Positions 5,783-15,800 of a stretch of DNA of 28,818 nt are shown here, in pieces. Made by a program: the position numbers and the translations under genes. The notes under the pieces are model-generated. The model searched no databases and was not told where the DNA came from. It worked only from the letters and a program-made list of their open reading frames with translations. This DNA is from Bacteroidetes bacterium ADurb.Bin302 (GTDB lineage: Bacteria > Bacteroidota > Bacteroidia > Bacteroidales > Paludibacteraceae), in NCBI GenBank assembly GCA_002069025.1, contig MWBK01000154.1, positions 1 through 28,818 of the forward strand, read 5' to 3'. The first letter of the stretch is position 1, and each line of letters starts with the position of its first letter.

Positions 5783-6743
5783 GTTCGAGTCGAATTCTTT
5801 TTAAATGTGAGAATGCATCTTTTATTTCATCTGGCGTACAATCATTTGGGTCTTTACCAACTGGCAATTCAGCACCATATATCGGCAAATCTGGTGCGAA
5901 ATCCAATATATCACTTGCGTGTTTTAATACCGCATTTTGCCCAGCTTTAGTTTTTTCATCATTATCAAAACAGAATATAATCTTTTTAAAGTTAAGTATT
6001 TTCGTTAATTGTTTACGACTAATGTTTGTATTTAGTGTCGATATTACATTTTTATAGCCACATTGAACTAAATACATTAAGTCAAATGGCCCCTCTGCGA
6101 GTATACAATAATCATTATTAGTGATATTTTCATAGTTATATATAAAGCTTTCAAATAATGAATTATTTAAACAGTATAAATATCTCAATGTTGATGGATT
6201 ATCACCGATATATCGGCTATTAAACCCTATCAGTTCATCATTCATATAATATGGAATTATTATTCTATCTGCATACTGACCCGTTTTACAGTATTTAAGC
6301 CTATATCTTTTGATAGTATCTTTTGTTAATTTTCTTTTCTTAACTAAGTAATTTAAGCTAGTTATATCACGAGTTGCTGGCATAAAATCATTCATTAGAC
6401 AATCAATTGTATGTGAAAAGTTAACTGTATTTTCATATGACAATATATTTTTTGTACTAGCCTTATATATAGACCCTATTTTAAATTGAACAGTGTCTTT
6501 TGGGGTTATTAAATTATCTATATCAGATATATCACCACTAACAAGTTTTACAAGTGATTTTAAATTACCAGACATTAAACAGCTAAAACACTTCCACTGA
6601 CCAGATTGTGTGTTTATTGAGGCGGATGCATGTCTATCGGGATGATTTGGGTTAATACATCTAAATTGGAGTTCAACACCATTTTTACGAGGGGTATAAT
6701 CAATATTGAGCTTTTTAAAAACTTGTTCAACGATTGATAGCAT
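5718..6743 (-). CDS. DnaG-type DNA primase
   Basis: The 341-residue protein has two recognisable parts. The N-terminal CHC2 zinc-binding domain uses C29, H34, C52 and C55 (FRCINPNHPD and WKCFSCLMSGN). The catalytic core has a TOPRIM domain with E217 (LAEGPFDLMYL) and an FDND motif at 259-262. It makes RNA primers for lagging-strand synthesis. It lacks the long C-terminal helicase-binding domain of bacterial DnaG, and no helicase is fused; the separate DnaB-like helicase at 17520 is the likely partner. AGGAT lies before the ATG. It is the last gene of the leftward operon, and its 3' end runs 65 bases into the amidase gene from the other side. Confidence 0.9.
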   Translation of the reverse strand: MLSIVEQVFKKLNIDYTPRKNGVELQFRCINPNHPDRHASASINTQSGQWKCFSCLMSGNLKSLVKLVSGDISDIDNLITPKDTVQFKIGSIYKASTKNILSYENTVNFSHTIDCLMNDFMPATRDITSLNYLVKKRKLTKDTIKRYRLKYCKTGQYADRIIIPYYMNDELIGFNSRYIGDNPSTLRYLYCLNNSLFESFIYNYENITNNDYCILAEGPFDLMYLVQCGYKNVISTLNTNISRKQLTKILNFKKIIFCFDNDEKTKAGQNAVLKHASDILDFAPDLPIYGAELPVGKDPNDCTPDEIKDAFSHLKRIRLEPKVVPPSIFEYMRLNYNQGML

Positions 6744-6749
6744 GTTGGT

Positions 6750-7262
6750 TTATCCTATCTCTGTCCACTCCGTTAAGAATGGATTATTTTGGGGGTCAAA
6801 TACATTTTCTTTTGATGCAATTACTAATTTATCACCAGGCTCTAATATTAACGTAGCTTCAAATAGTTTAATGCCTTTTTTATTATATGCCATTGAAAAT
6901 ATACAAGATTGGGAATGGGGGTGGCGTTTTATCAGTGCGCCTTTGTGCAAATTATATCCATGACCAATCATAGTAGTTATCCAGTAATTACTATGATTAC
7001 AAGGCATCTCGGTATTGATATATTTTACACCATAGCGGTCAAATAAAACACCACCGTCTATTTTAAAAACTCGGTTCTTATCGGAATTAGAACACATCTG
7101 TTCAATATGTTCTCTATTTGTATTCTTAAATAAGAAATACTCATTTCCCCATTTTTGAATATTCGTATTAGGAACAATTATAAATGGTCTAACCAGAAAC
7201 ATGCCTTCTTTTGAAAAGCCTGCTTCCATACAACAAGAACCGAGTTTGATTACATTAAACAA
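6750..7262 (-). CDS. Protein of unknown function
   Basis: The frame is 170 residues from a TTG at 7262, directly after the ParB-like gene; an ATG at 7229 (MEAGFSKEG) is an alternative start. I do not recognise the family. Visible features are a mixed beta-type composition, several cysteines and histidines (NHSNYWITTMIGHGYNLHKG, KRHPHSQSC), and a C-terminal stretch with beta-sandwich look (LFEATLILEPGDKLVIASKE). There are no membrane segments or P-loop. It lies between the ParB-like and primase genes in the leftward operon, so a replication or regulatory role is possible, but this is only from position. Confidence 0.65.
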   Translation of the reverse strand: MFNVIKLGSCCMEAGFSKEGMFLVRPFIIVPNTNIQKWGNEYFLFKNTNREHIEQMCSNSDKNRVFKIDGGVLFDRYGVKYINTEMPCNHSNYWITTMIGHGYNLHKGALIKRHPHSQSCIFSMAYNKKGIKLFEATLILEPGDKLVIASKENVFDPQNNPFLTEWTEIG

Positions 7263-7266
7263 GAGA

Positions 7267-8667
7267 TTACACCAGAATTGTTATAAGTTGATTTAACCTA
7301 CTAAGATTTTTAACAGCCGAGTTTATTATGTCACTTGGTACTATATTGTGAAATTCATCTAAATTTCCTAATGTTTCTAATACCATAATACCAGCTTCTA
7401 AATTTTTATCAAGCTCTTTTATTAACTTTTCTGCTTTTTCTGCAAGTTCTTGTTTTGATTTATTATTTTCAAGTCGTTTTTTTATCTGCTCAGCCTCTGT
7501 TAACTTAAACTTTTCTTTAATTTCCTTTCTTGTTTTGGTTTCAGCGTTGCTAAGCTCTACGTCATCGAACGGGATATTATCAATCTCAACCGCATTTGTG
7601 CCCATTTTAACATCGAGTAAGAAACCAGTTATCTCTTTAATTAACGCATTTGTAAATGTTTTCTTAGAAAGGTCATTTCGATTTACAATTATTTTCAGAA
7701 TGTCAATTACAGGTTTATATGAATTGATTTTATCTGCATAACCATCTAGTACTTCTGCCACTCCAGCAACTACGTATAGTGGACATCTGTTCTTATTAAA
7801 GAAATCATGGAATATTTCTTTTTCTTTATAGAAGTTCCATATTTTTAAATAATTATATATTGAAGATTTATTAAGTCCAAAAATAGAAACTAGGGATTTT
7901 GGGTCAGTTGGGTCATCTTTAGATACCATCGTATCCTTTTCAAAATAACGCCCGATTGATACGGTCTTATCCCATTCAGACATTTCCAGACGACATTCAT
8001 TACTACCAAATGATATTTTCAGAATCTGTTCTTCTGAAAGTCCATGATAAACAATGGCTTTGGCAGGTTTGTCTAATTGTCTTAATGCTAGAACACGTCC
8101 TTCTCCTGCTATAAGATAGTTTTTATCATTCAAAACTGCTATTTGAATAGGTTCAATCTGCCCTTGTAGTTCAATTCTATTCTTCAAATCTTCTATTTCT
8201 GAAACAGTTCTTGACGTTTTCCTAACCTGATATTTTTTAGTATCCAGGTTCTTAGGAGAAATGTCAAATTCTGGTTCAAACCGAATATAGGAATTTGTTT
8301 CTACTACGGGGACTTCGGTTTCTTTTATTTTCTTTATTTTCTTATCGTTAGTCGGCTTGGTAGGTTTGCTTACTTCTACCACTGGGTCTTGGGTACTGGT
8401 ATCGGGGTTAACATCATCCGCCAGTTCCAGGTCTAAGTCAATGTCGTCTAAACTTTCATTATCGGGGTTACCTTTAAGATTCGCCAAGTCTTCGGCAACT
8501 TCATCAACCACTGGTGGGTTGTTGGAATCTTCCATATCATCTAGGTCTAAATCATCAAGTTCTAAATCAGAACTATCCATTGGTTCATTTTCAGAGGATT
8601 CCACTTCAACTTCTTCATCGAGGTCGAGGTCGAGGTCATCAAGAGTAATATCATCAATATCTGACAT
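7267..8667 (-). CDS. ParB-like nuclease/DNA-binding protein with acidic repeat N-terminus
   Basis: The protein has 466 residues. Residues 1-90 are strongly acidic and repetitive (ITLDDLDLDLDEE, LELDDLDLDDM, LDDIDLDLELADD), probably disordered. Residues 130-200 form a ParB N-terminal domain with GQIEPIQIAVL and the GEGR box (188-191, LIAGEGRVLALRQL). An HTH-like part follows (SIFGLNKSSIYNYLKIW), then a charged helical C-terminus. It may bind phage DNA for regulation or segregation; no ParA is in the window. The acidic motif is nearly the same as one in the C-terminal part of the single-strand binding protein (19916-21175), which is unusual. Confidence 0.75.
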   Translation of the reverse strand: MSDIDDITLDDLDLDLDEEVEVESSENEPMDSSDLELDDLDLDDMEDSNNPPVVDEVAEDLANLKGNPDNESLDDIDLDLELADDVNPDTSTQDPVVEVSKPTKPTNDKKIKKIKETEVPVVETNSYIRFEPEFDISPKNLDTKKYQVRKTSRTVSEIEDLKNRIELQGQIEPIQIAVLNDKNYLIAGEGRVLALRQLDKPAKAIVYHGLSEEQILKISFGSNECRLEMSEWDKTVSIGRYFEKDTMVSKDDPTDPKSLVSIFGLNKSSIYNYLKIWNFYKEKEIFHDFFNKNRCPLYVVAGVAEVLDGYADKINSYKPVIDILKIIVNRNDLSKKTFTNALIKEITGFLLDVKMGTNAVEIDNIPFDDVELSNAETKTRKEIKEKFKLTEAEQIKKRLENNKSKQELAEKAEKLIKELDKNLEAGIMVLETLGNLDEFHNIVPSDIINSAVKNLSRLNQLITILV

Positions 8668-8672
8668 AAATA

Positions 8673-8993
8673 TTATACCCTTTCTAATATAAGTTTTAAT
8701 ATTTTTTTACGTTCAGTGTCTGAAATGTCTGCATTTTTTATTCGATTTAGAATGCCTTGTTCATAATCATTGTTACCACTGGAGTATCTTACTAGGAAGT
8801 CTGCCACGATTGTATTTATGGCATCTGGTAGGCTCATATCGTATTTGATACAGAAATCATAAAACGCAATTGGGACTTTAAATTTTTCGATGCCATCTAT
8901 AATTTCAACTGAGCCATACCCTGTTTTATCAACTTCAAGATACCATCGTAACGTCTTATCCATAGCATCGAAGTTAATACGCTCATCATTCAT
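8673..8993 (-). CDS. Small protein of unknown function
   Basis: This frame of 106 residues starts 8 bases inside the end of the HTH gene and ends 5 bases before the ParB-like start, so it belongs to the same operon. The product is soluble and charged, with a mixed N-terminal half (RWYLEVDKTGYGSVEII) and a helical C-terminal half (SDTERKKILKLILERV). I do not recognise a family. The tight overlaps and open frame support it as a real gene. Confidence 0.65.
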   Translation of the reverse strand: MNDERINFDAMDKTLRWYLEVDKTGYGSVEIIDGIEKFKVPIAFYDFCIKYDMSLPDAINTIVADFLVRYSSGNNDYEQGILNRIKNADISDTERKKILKLILERV

Positions 8994-9180
8994 TTGGTAA
9001 CCTTTCTTGTGGTTTCGCCTGTATTAAGTTTCTTACGTCATCTTCATACAGTAGAATCTTCTTGCCAGATGGCAATGAAAATGGCTTTAAGCAACCCCTA
9101 TCAATATAGTTCCTAATTGTGTTAGGATGTACATTGAGAATGATTGCCGCTTGGTTAATGGTTATCATTTTCTCACTCAT
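8986..9180 (-). CDS. Small helix-turn-helix protein (MerR/excisionase type)
   Basis: The 64-residue protein consists almost wholly of a winged HTH of the Xis/MerR class. ITINQAAIILNVHPNTIRNY is the helix-turn-helix, RGCLKPFSLPSGKKILLYE the wing, and DDVRNLIQ the closing helix. AAGGAGA lies 12 bases before the ATG. It is the first gene of the leftward operon and faces the divergent promoter region, so it probably regulates these promoters. No integrase is present in the window, so an excisionase role is not supported. Confidence 0.8.
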   Translation of the reverse strand: MSEKMITINQAAIILNVHPNTIRNYIDRGCLKPFSLPSGKKILLYEDDVRNLIQAKPQERLPNE

Positions 9181-9206
9181 AATTATTAAATTCTCCTTTA
9201 TTTAAC

Positions 9207-9235
9207 AATTTATCACAATTTATAATATTATAATA
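9207..9235 (-). promoter_or_regulatory. Leftward promoter candidate with the conserved spacer
   Basis: On the minus strand: -10 TAAATT (9212-9207), spacer AATATTATAAATTGTGA of 17 bases, -35 position TATTAT (poor). The spacer matches 15 of 17 bases of the one at 24296-24312. The weak -35 with a conserved spacer suggests the spacer itself matters. Confidence 0.5.
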
Positions 9236-9266
9236 AATGTCAAATATTTTATTATATACTGTTTAC

Positions 9267-9295
9267 AATATATACTAAACTATCATAATTGTCAA
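9267..9295 (-). promoter_or_regulatory. Leftward near-consensus sigma70 promoter
   Basis: On the minus strand: TTGACA (9295-9290), 17-bp spacer, TATATT (9272-9267). This is the best host-type promoter in the window, about 80 bases before the HTH gene, and probably drives the leftward operon early. Its spacer does not match the shared spacer motif. Confidence 0.65.
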
Positions 9296-9308
9296 TAAAT
9301 TATTATTG

Positions 9309-9337
9309 TTGTAATTTGTTAAATATTGTGGTATGTT
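9309..9337 (+). promoter_or_regulatory. Rightward promoter for the helicase gene, conserved spacer
   Basis: TTGTAA, spacer TTTGTTAAATATTGTGG (17), TATGTT. Transcription would start near 9344, which excludes in-frame starts upstream and supports the ATG at 9364. Confidence 0.65.
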
Positions 9338-9363
9338 GTCATAAAAGCAAGAAAGGCAGTTAC

Positions 9364-11130
9364 ATGATTTTAGATTATGAAAACAACCAAATACTAATAA
9401 CAGAGGAGCCTGGTGAAACTTTTATAAAAATACAGGAATCATGTGAGTTTAACTTATGTGTACGGCTGAGAAATAAACAATTTCAAATACCATACATAGC
9501 ACTACCAATACTCCAAAAAACTTTAAAGACGATAGGTTATCCGATTAAGCCAACAGATGCCCTTAAACGACACCATAGGCAATTTATTACACATAGAGAT
9601 TTTTTAACCTCACTTAAAGACAGTCGGTATGATATTAACAATCCAGAAATAGCAGAAATCGTTGCATATATTAAAAAAACAGAAGATGAAATTAAGCGAA
9701 GGTGTAAGGAATTTAAAGGGTTCTATGGAAATCAGATTGATAGTATCATATATGGCATCATTGGTAAGCGAATCGTAATTGGTAATGATATTGGTACAGG
9801 GAAGACTCTAACCTCGATAATGATTGCTAAATTCTTAATGGAAAAACGAAATGCTAGGCGAACTTTAATTCTGTTACCAGCATCATTAGCAACAAACTTC
9901 TATCAGGATTATAACAAGTATTTTCATGATAAAGAGATGTTGATTATCGGTGGTGAATCTAAGAAGAAACGGGAGTCATTATATCAGACGTTTAAAACAA
10001 CTCCTAGATTGAAATTCCTTAATACAAACTATGACAAGTGTAATTTTGACTATGAATATTTAAAAGATTTTAAATTTGATATATTGATTGTCGATGAATT
10101 TCATAAAATGAAAAATTTTAGAGAAGCTAAACGTTCTGCTAATTTTTTCAAAATGGTTCGTGAGAATTGGAAACCTAGATATCGGTTTCCAATGTCAGGG
10201 ACTCCGATTGAGAATCGTATATTTGATATTTATCCTGTATTTAAACTACTTGATGATGGCATGATATTAGGTGGCGAGCGATTCTTTGATAGTAACTTCG
10301 TTGAATATGTAGAAAGCACATTCAGAATATATTTGAGTCCACAAAGATATAAATTGATAACTAAAATAACTCCTGTTGGATTTAAACATCACACGTTTGT
10401 TAAAAAGCTAATTGCGCCGTATGTAATTAAAAAGAAACTAGATTTACCAGCAGGGCTATATAAATACGATATTCGGATTGAACCTAGTAAAGAATTTATG
10501 GCAAAGTATGAAGAAGTAAAAAAGTGTTCTGTAAACGCATCTGCTAGGTATGCCGCAGTAAGACAGTTCTTATGTGATACAGAAAGATACGGCTATAAGA
10601 ATAATCCTAAGTTTGATGAACTGGAAAATATACTGACACAAACAGATAGTAAAGTTGTAATATTTTCATTTTTCAAATGTAGTATACGGGCGGTCTCTAC
10701 ATGGTTGAAAGAACATGGGTATGGATGTATTACGTGCATGGGGGGTGATGGAACTGATGCTCTTGACGTGGTGAATGAGTTTAAAAAAGACCCAAACTTG
10801 AGATGCCTTGTTACAACTGATAAAATTAACTTTGGGCATAATATTCAAGAAGCAAAGATAATCGTTGAATGGGAAAAGCCTATTAAAATAACAACTAGTA
10901 TGCAAAGATTTGGTAGATGTTATCGTTCTGGTCAGACGAATGATGTTCATGCATATAGTTTCATTGTTAATAATACGGTTGAGGAAATTATATACGAACA
11001 GCTACAACTGAAAAAAGATGTAATTGAAAAGATTATAGATGGGCTTTCAACTGGCACGTCTACAAATGAATTAGAAAGCATGCTGATGCAAATTGAAACG
11101 GCGGTTTTAGAAAAATTTATGAAATCTTGA
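9364..11130 (+). CDS. SNF2/UvsW-type superfamily 2 DNA helicase
   Basis: I chose the ATG at 9364 (AAAGG upstream, promoter just before), giving 588 residues; the frame is open further upstream but that lies in the promoter. Motifs: Walker A GTGKT (144-148), DEFH box (244-247) in place of DEAH, motif III SGTP (278-281), and in the C-terminal lobe a QRFGRCYRSGQ motif VI. The SNF2-style RSGQ ending and lack of other domains fit phage helicases that remodel branched DNA, like T4 UvsW in role. It would move branches in recombination-dependent replication beside the RecA and SbcCD-like proteins encoded further on. The N-terminal 120 residues are not recognised. Confidence 0.85.
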   Translation: MILDYENNQILITEEPGETFIKIQESCEFNLCVRLRNKQFQIPYIALPILQKTLKTIGYPIKPTDALKRHHRQFITHRDFLTSLKDSRYDINNPEIAEIVAYIKKTEDEIKRRCKEFKGFYGNQIDSIIYGIIGKRIVIGNDIGTGKTLTSIMIAKFLMEKRNARRTLILLPASLATNFYQDYNKYFHDKEMLIIGGESKKKRESLYQTFKTTPRLKFLNTNYDKCNFDYEYLKDFKFDILIVDEFHKMKNFREAKRSANFFKMVRENWKPRYRFPMSGTPIENRIFDIYPVFKLLDDGMILGGERFFDSNFVEYVESTFRIYLSPQRYKLITKITPVGFKHHTFVKKLIAPYVIKKKLDLPAGLYKYDIRIEPSKEFMAKYEEVKKCSVNASARYAAVRQFLCDTERYGYKNNPKFDELENILTQTDSKVVIFSFFKCSIRAVSTWLKEHGYGCITCMGGDGTDALDVVNEFKKDPNLRCLVTTDKINFGHNIQEAKIIVEWEKPIKITTSMQRFGRCYRSGQTNDVHAYSFIVNNTVEEIIYEQLQLKKDVIEKIIDGLSTGTSTNELESMLMQIETAVLEKFMKS

Positions 11131-11140
11131 ATTTAACATG

Positions 11141-11169
11141 TTGCGATGTGTTATAAATTATGATATATT
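11141..11169 (+). promoter_or_regulatory. Rightward promoter, conserved spacer
   Basis: TTGCGA, spacer TGTGTTATAAATTATGA (17), TATATT, starting 11 bases after the helicase stop. It would drive the clamp-loader and polymerase genes, and supports a start at 11216 for the next gene. Confidence 0.65.
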
Positions 11170-11215
11170 GTTAAATAATGGATATTTAAATAAGTTAAGA
11201 AGGGTTGTGATATAC

Positions 11216-11794
11216 ATGGGTGTTAGATTTATCATCGGTGACTATAAAGTAAAGCCGACTGATATTGTCATCAACGAATTTAATCCGATGGTTGTCAAGA
11301 AAAAGAAACTCAATCCCAATCAGGGGAATATCATTCTATATGCAGAGTCGTTGGGTCTTACAAAACATGATATTGAATTTATAATGAAACATTGTACTGA
11401 AAGTGTTATTGTTGTCTGTGAAACCAAAAAAGCATTATGTAGTGTAAGAAAACACAAAGATGCTACAATAGAATATAGTGAAGGTTACGCAGAAGCCGCA
11501 AATCCGTTTGATGTCGCAAAACTAATCATATCTTGTAAAGATAGAAACTATGTGCATGAATTTTTAAAGTATAATAAAACTCAAATGTATATGGTTGTTA
11601 AGACCTTAGTGTCAAATTACATGTATCTTAAACCTGTTAATCAGGCGGCGATTGCTTGGTTGGATATCAATCTATACCGAGTGAATCCAGAGTTTTTATG
11701 GGCATATGCGGCAAATCGAATGGTGGCAGAACCGAAGATTAGGTTTCTTAAATGGCACTGGCAAAAAAAGAAAACAAATGATGATGAAGAATAG
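11216..11794 (+). CDS. Possible clamp-loader accessory subunit
   Basis: The ATG at 11216 is preferred, since the frame upstream overlaps the promoter; AGAAGGG lies before it. The product has 192 residues. The first part has beta-strands and a stretch like a degenerate nucleotide-binding core (ESVIVVCETKKAL). The second half is helical (YNKTQMYMVVKTLVSNYMYL, NPEFLWAYAANRMVAEPK) and recalls the delta subunit or T4 gp62 layout. There is no Walker motif. The main evidence is position: directly before the clamp-loader ATPase, with no other small loader subunit nearby. I cannot confirm the family by sequence. Confidence 0.4.
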   Translation: MGVRFIIGDYKVKPTDIVINEFNPMVVKKKKLNPNQGNIILYAESLGLTKHDIEFIMKHCTESVIVVCETKKALCSVRKHKDATIEYSEGYAEAANPFDVAKLIISCKDRNYVHEFLKYNKTQMYMVVKTLVSNYMYLKPVNQAAIAWLDINLYRVNPEFLWAYAANRMVAEPKIRFLKWHWQKKKTNDDEE

Positions 11795-11802
11795 GAGCTA
11801 TT

Positions 11803-12666
11803 ATGTTATTTGAAAATTACAGACCGAAACTCTATAAAGACACGGTTGGCAGACAATCCCATATTGACCAGTTGAAACAGATGGTTGTAAATGGTGACCC
11901 GATTCCTCACTTATTATTCTTTGGGCCTCCAGGTACAGGCAAGACTACATTTGCAAAAGTCGTCGCAAATGAAATCTTTGGTGATAGATGTTCTAATAAT
12001 TTCTTTGAGTTTAACGCATCGGCTGACCGTGGCATTGACTTTATCAGAAATGAAATTACCGATATAGCTAAACGTAGACCATTTGGTACAGCATACAAGA
12101 TAGTACTTATGGATGAAGCGGATTACATTACACCAGATGCACAGGCATGTTTCAGACGTATTCTTGAAGAATACCAAAAGACAACTCGATTCATTTTTAC
12201 AGCAAACTTTCCATATAAACTAATCCCTGCATTACACTCTCGTTTCGTATCAATGGAATTCCCCATTATTGATGTAAAAACGATTGCTATGAGACTTAAA
12301 TATATTGCTCATTGCGAAGGTATGACAGGTATTGATGATAAACGTTTAATTGCGATGGCTAAGGAATCAAATGGTGACTTACGAAAAGCAATTAACATGT
12401 TACAAGGTGGTACTCCAGAATCACTTATATCGGCAAAGTTTGATACTTTAACCTTAGATGAATTAAGAGGGATGTCAACTAATGATAGAATAATGCTGGC
12501 GTACGCAGGTGATGCCGACCAGATATTTTCAAAAATCTGGGATTTGGTTCAGAAAGAGCAGGCATGGGAATATCTTGAACTGTTATCGAACTGTAATTAT
12601 AAAATGAATATGAGTGTGCATAAAACGCTATTTCTAGCATCATTGCTGGATAAGTTAGGAAAATAA
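11803..12666 (+). CDS. Clamp-loader ATPase (RFC small subunit/gp44 type)
   Basis: This 287-residue AAA+ protein begins FENYRPKLYKDTVGRQ, the RFC box. Then come Walker A GPPGTGKTT (41-49), Walker B VLMDEADYI (DEAD at 104-107), sensor 1 FIFTANF, and the arginine-finger region ALHSRFVSMEF in place of the SRC motif. Sensor 2 (GDLRKAINML) is present. It would load the sliding clamp (19104) at primer ends with ATP. It is slightly shorter than T4 gp44, with a compact C-terminal collar. AGGAG lies 6 bases before the ATG. Genes for loader, polymerase and clamp follow in one block. Confidence 0.9.
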   Translation: MLFENYRPKLYKDTVGRQSHIDQLKQMVVNGDPIPHLLFFGPPGTGKTTFAKVVANEIFGDRCSNNFFEFNASADRGIDFIRNEITDIAKRRPFGTAYKIVLMDEADYITPDAQACFRRILEEYQKTTRFIFTANFPYKLIPALHSRFVSMEFPIIDVKTIAMRLKYIAHCEGMTGIDDKRLIAMAKESNGDLRKAINMLQGGTPESLISAKFDTLTLDELRGMSTNDRIMLAYAGDADQIFSKIWDLVQKEQAWEYLELLSNCNYKMNMSVHKTLFLASLLDKLGK

Positions 12667-12667
12667 T

Positions 12668-12868
12668 ATGGCATCTCGTAAGAAAAAACATTTAACCCCA
12701 CTCGAAGCGATTCAACAACATTGTATCAACTGTTCTGGTGGGGTTAAAGCCGAGGTTGAATTTTGTTGTGTAATAGATTGCCCATTATGGTCGTATCGTA
12801 ATGGTGGAAAGAAGGAAATTCCCGTAGAAACGAATTTATGGGAAGAAATTATAGAAATCGAGGAATAA
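12668..12868 (+). CDS. Small Cys-rich zinc-binding protein
   Basis: This 66-residue protein starts right after the clamp-loader stop. It has two paired cysteine motifs, HCINCSGG and CCVIDCPLWSYRNGG, the pattern of a small family often seen in phages and prophages near replication genes, thought to bind zinc. A charged C-terminal tail follows. It ends just before the polymerase start. Its role is unknown; a small factor for polymerase or transcription is possible from position. Confidence 0.75.
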   Translation: MASRKKKHLTPLEAIQQHCINCSGGVKAEVEFCCVIDCPLWSYRNGGKKEIPVETNLWEEIIEIEE

Positions 12869-12871
12869 ATC

Positions 12872-15800
12872 ATGTCGGAACAATTTAAAGTAATGAGAGC
12901 ATGGGATAAAGGTAGAAATAAGGTTGCATATGTCTATCGCGATCAGGCGACTGGTAATACTAAAATTGGTGAGTGTCTGTTTTATAATTGGTTCTATATT
13001 AAGAAATCTGATTATGACGCTCATCGGTCTTTACTCTTTAAGTTTAAAGAGGAAAAGACAATTTCTAGATTTGAGGATGTTGGTAAATATGTAAAGGTTT
13101 TTTATGATAGGTTACATACATCTGAATCTTTAAATAAAGACATGGAATATGTATGGGAATATCGTGATTACAATTTCAGGAAAATGTTAGAAAAATTAAA
13201 AATGATTGGTGTTCAGACGTACGAAGCCGATGTTCCAGCTTGGAAACGATGGCTAATTCAGGATGAGGTTTCTATTGACACGGATTATAAAATTGCATAT
13301 TACGATATTGAAACTGATGATAGACATTCGGACGGCTTAACTCCTGGGAAATATCGGATTCTATCAATCGCATTTAAGTATTCTGATAGTAAGAATGCTG
13401 ATGGTAAAATGGTATGGCTTGTAACCAAAGAAGATACAGATGAAGCTGAAATTGAGATGTTAACTCGTGCGGCAAAGATACTTAACAGTGTTGATGTTGT
13501 TATATCATTCAATGGGAAGAACTTTGATGACCCGTATATCAAATCCAGATTTATGCGTTATGGGATTATTGTTGACTGGCGCAAGATATTTTTACAAGAC
13601 CAATGTTGGACGTTTAAGAAATACGGCCCAACGCTCACTTCACATTCATTAAATAATATTTCAAAATCAGTTTTAGGTCGTGGTAAAGTTGACCATACTG
13701 GACTAAGAATCTGGGATATGTGGAATAACAATAGAGCATTGTTAGAAGAATATAACCGTGAGGACGTTCAGTTGATGTATGATATTGAATGTAAGACGGG
13801 ATTCTTATCGGCACATAGAGATATTTCTGCTATTGGTATGTGTTCTGTTGATGATTTGTACGTATCTAGGAAGATTGATAACTTTATACTTAAACAGGCA
13901 CAAGAAGATAATGAATTTCATTTTAAAACGGTTGAACGTAATTATGATGAAGAAACAGAAGATAAAAGTTATGAAGGTGCATTTGTATTTCCTGCTGTTG
14001 TGGGTAAACATAGAAATGTTCGCGTAGTTGACTTTTCATCGCTATATCCGAATGTTATCAATACATTCAATATCTCACCAGATACATTTATTGAGGCTGA
14101 TGATGATGTTCCTGATAACATGATTATCACAACACCGACTAGACATAGATATAGAAAAGACTTTATAGGAATCCTCCCTAAAGTTGTTATGAAACTTGCA
14201 CAAAAACGAAAATATTACAAGGAATTGATGTCTAAAGAAACTCCTGGTTCAATGGAGCATAAGGTACTTGAGCGTATGCAGTACACATATAAATACTTTG
14301 GACTGTCTTTCTATGGTTGTATGGGTGAGCGACATAACCGAGCGTATGACCCCAGAATTGCAGAATCAATTACATTGACAGGACAATACTTTACTAAGAA
14401 TTGTGCTAAATATGCAGAGAATAACAAGATTCCTGTTATCTATGGTGATAGTATAACAAAAGAACGAAATACGGTTATTATGATTGATGATGAGATATCA
14501 ATAGTTTCATTTGAAGATTTGTATGCTATGACTAATTATAGAAGTGTTGATGGAGAAAAGGAAATCGGGCGTTTTGAAATTCCGATACTGGTTTTATCTT
14601 ACAACTTTAAAAAGAATCAGAGTGAATGGAAACCTATTAAATGTGTTATTCGGCACAAAACAAATAAGAAGGTTTATTTATACAGGTATCCCGAAGGTAT
14701 AACCAAAGTTACAGAAGACCATTCACTAATTGATAGTAATGGTAATGTGTTTAAACCGACTGAACATTTTAACGCATTTTCTATTCCTGCTTTGAAACCT
14801 AATAGATATTTACAAGAATTTGATTTACGTATATATTTACAAGATGATATTGATAATTTTAATTCCGCCGTTAGTCCAGAAAATATACATGCACTTCTGA
14901 GACTGTGTGCAAATTATATTTGTAATTCATCAACAATACAAACCGACGATATTTGCAAGTTCTTTCCCGAATTTAATACAAATTTGTTTGAAAGTGTAAA
15001 TAGCTTTCTTAAACAATTATGTGGAGATAGGAACACCATTCCAGCGTTCATTTATAATTTAGAATCTAAGTATCAAAAGTTCTTTATTGAAGAAATAATG
15101 AATGGAAATTGTGTATATGAATCCACATCGGTTAATGTTATTAGTGGATTGTCGTATTTAATGAGAATGAATAATTACAAAATATTATGTAAAACTAATA
15201 AAGAAAGCTTTACAATAATAAGTCCAGATGCTAATTACGAAGCTCCTACAAATGAAACCGGATTAGAAGAAATAGAATATGATGATTATGTATATGACCT
15301 AAGCGTCGAGGATAATAATAATTTCGTAGACGCGATGGGTAATATTCTATTACATAATACCGACTCTTTGTTTTTAATCGGTTTAAATAAACATAGCAAT
15401 GTTATGAAGATGATAGACAAACTATCCAAATTATGCGAATTACATGCGATTAAGAAGTTTAATTGTGATGTATGTACAATTAAAATGGACTATGACAAAG
15501 GGTTTAAAACATATCTTACTTTGGCTAAGAAACGGTATGCAGGGGTGTTAGATTATTTCGATGGACATGTTATTACAGACTTTAATATGTATATTGCTGG
15601 ACTTGAATATAAGAGAACTGATGTTACTAACATTGTTAAGAAATGGCAATATGAACTTTTAAAGGTAATTCTGGAAACTGACGAAGACCCAGCATTTGAT
15701 GATATCCGTTCAATGATACTAAAATGGAAATCCGAAACTTGTTCTGGTAAACTAACCGCCGATGATATTGTGATTTCGCAAACGATTACAAAAGACATTT

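Noticed and set aside
8357..8692. Serine-rich open frame opposite the ParB-like gene
   Set aside because: It is the antisense shadow of the acidic repeats. No ribosome site and low-complexity product.
8986..9180. Excisionase of a temperate phage
   Set aside because: The HTH type fits, but there is no integrase, attachment site or repressor region in the window. A transcription regulator is the safer call.
9289..9363. Upstream extension of the SNF2 helicase gene
   Set aside because: The in-frame start at 9289 lies upstream of a clear promoter (9309-9337) and gives a cysteine-rich non-conserved start. The ATG at 9364 has a ribosome site.
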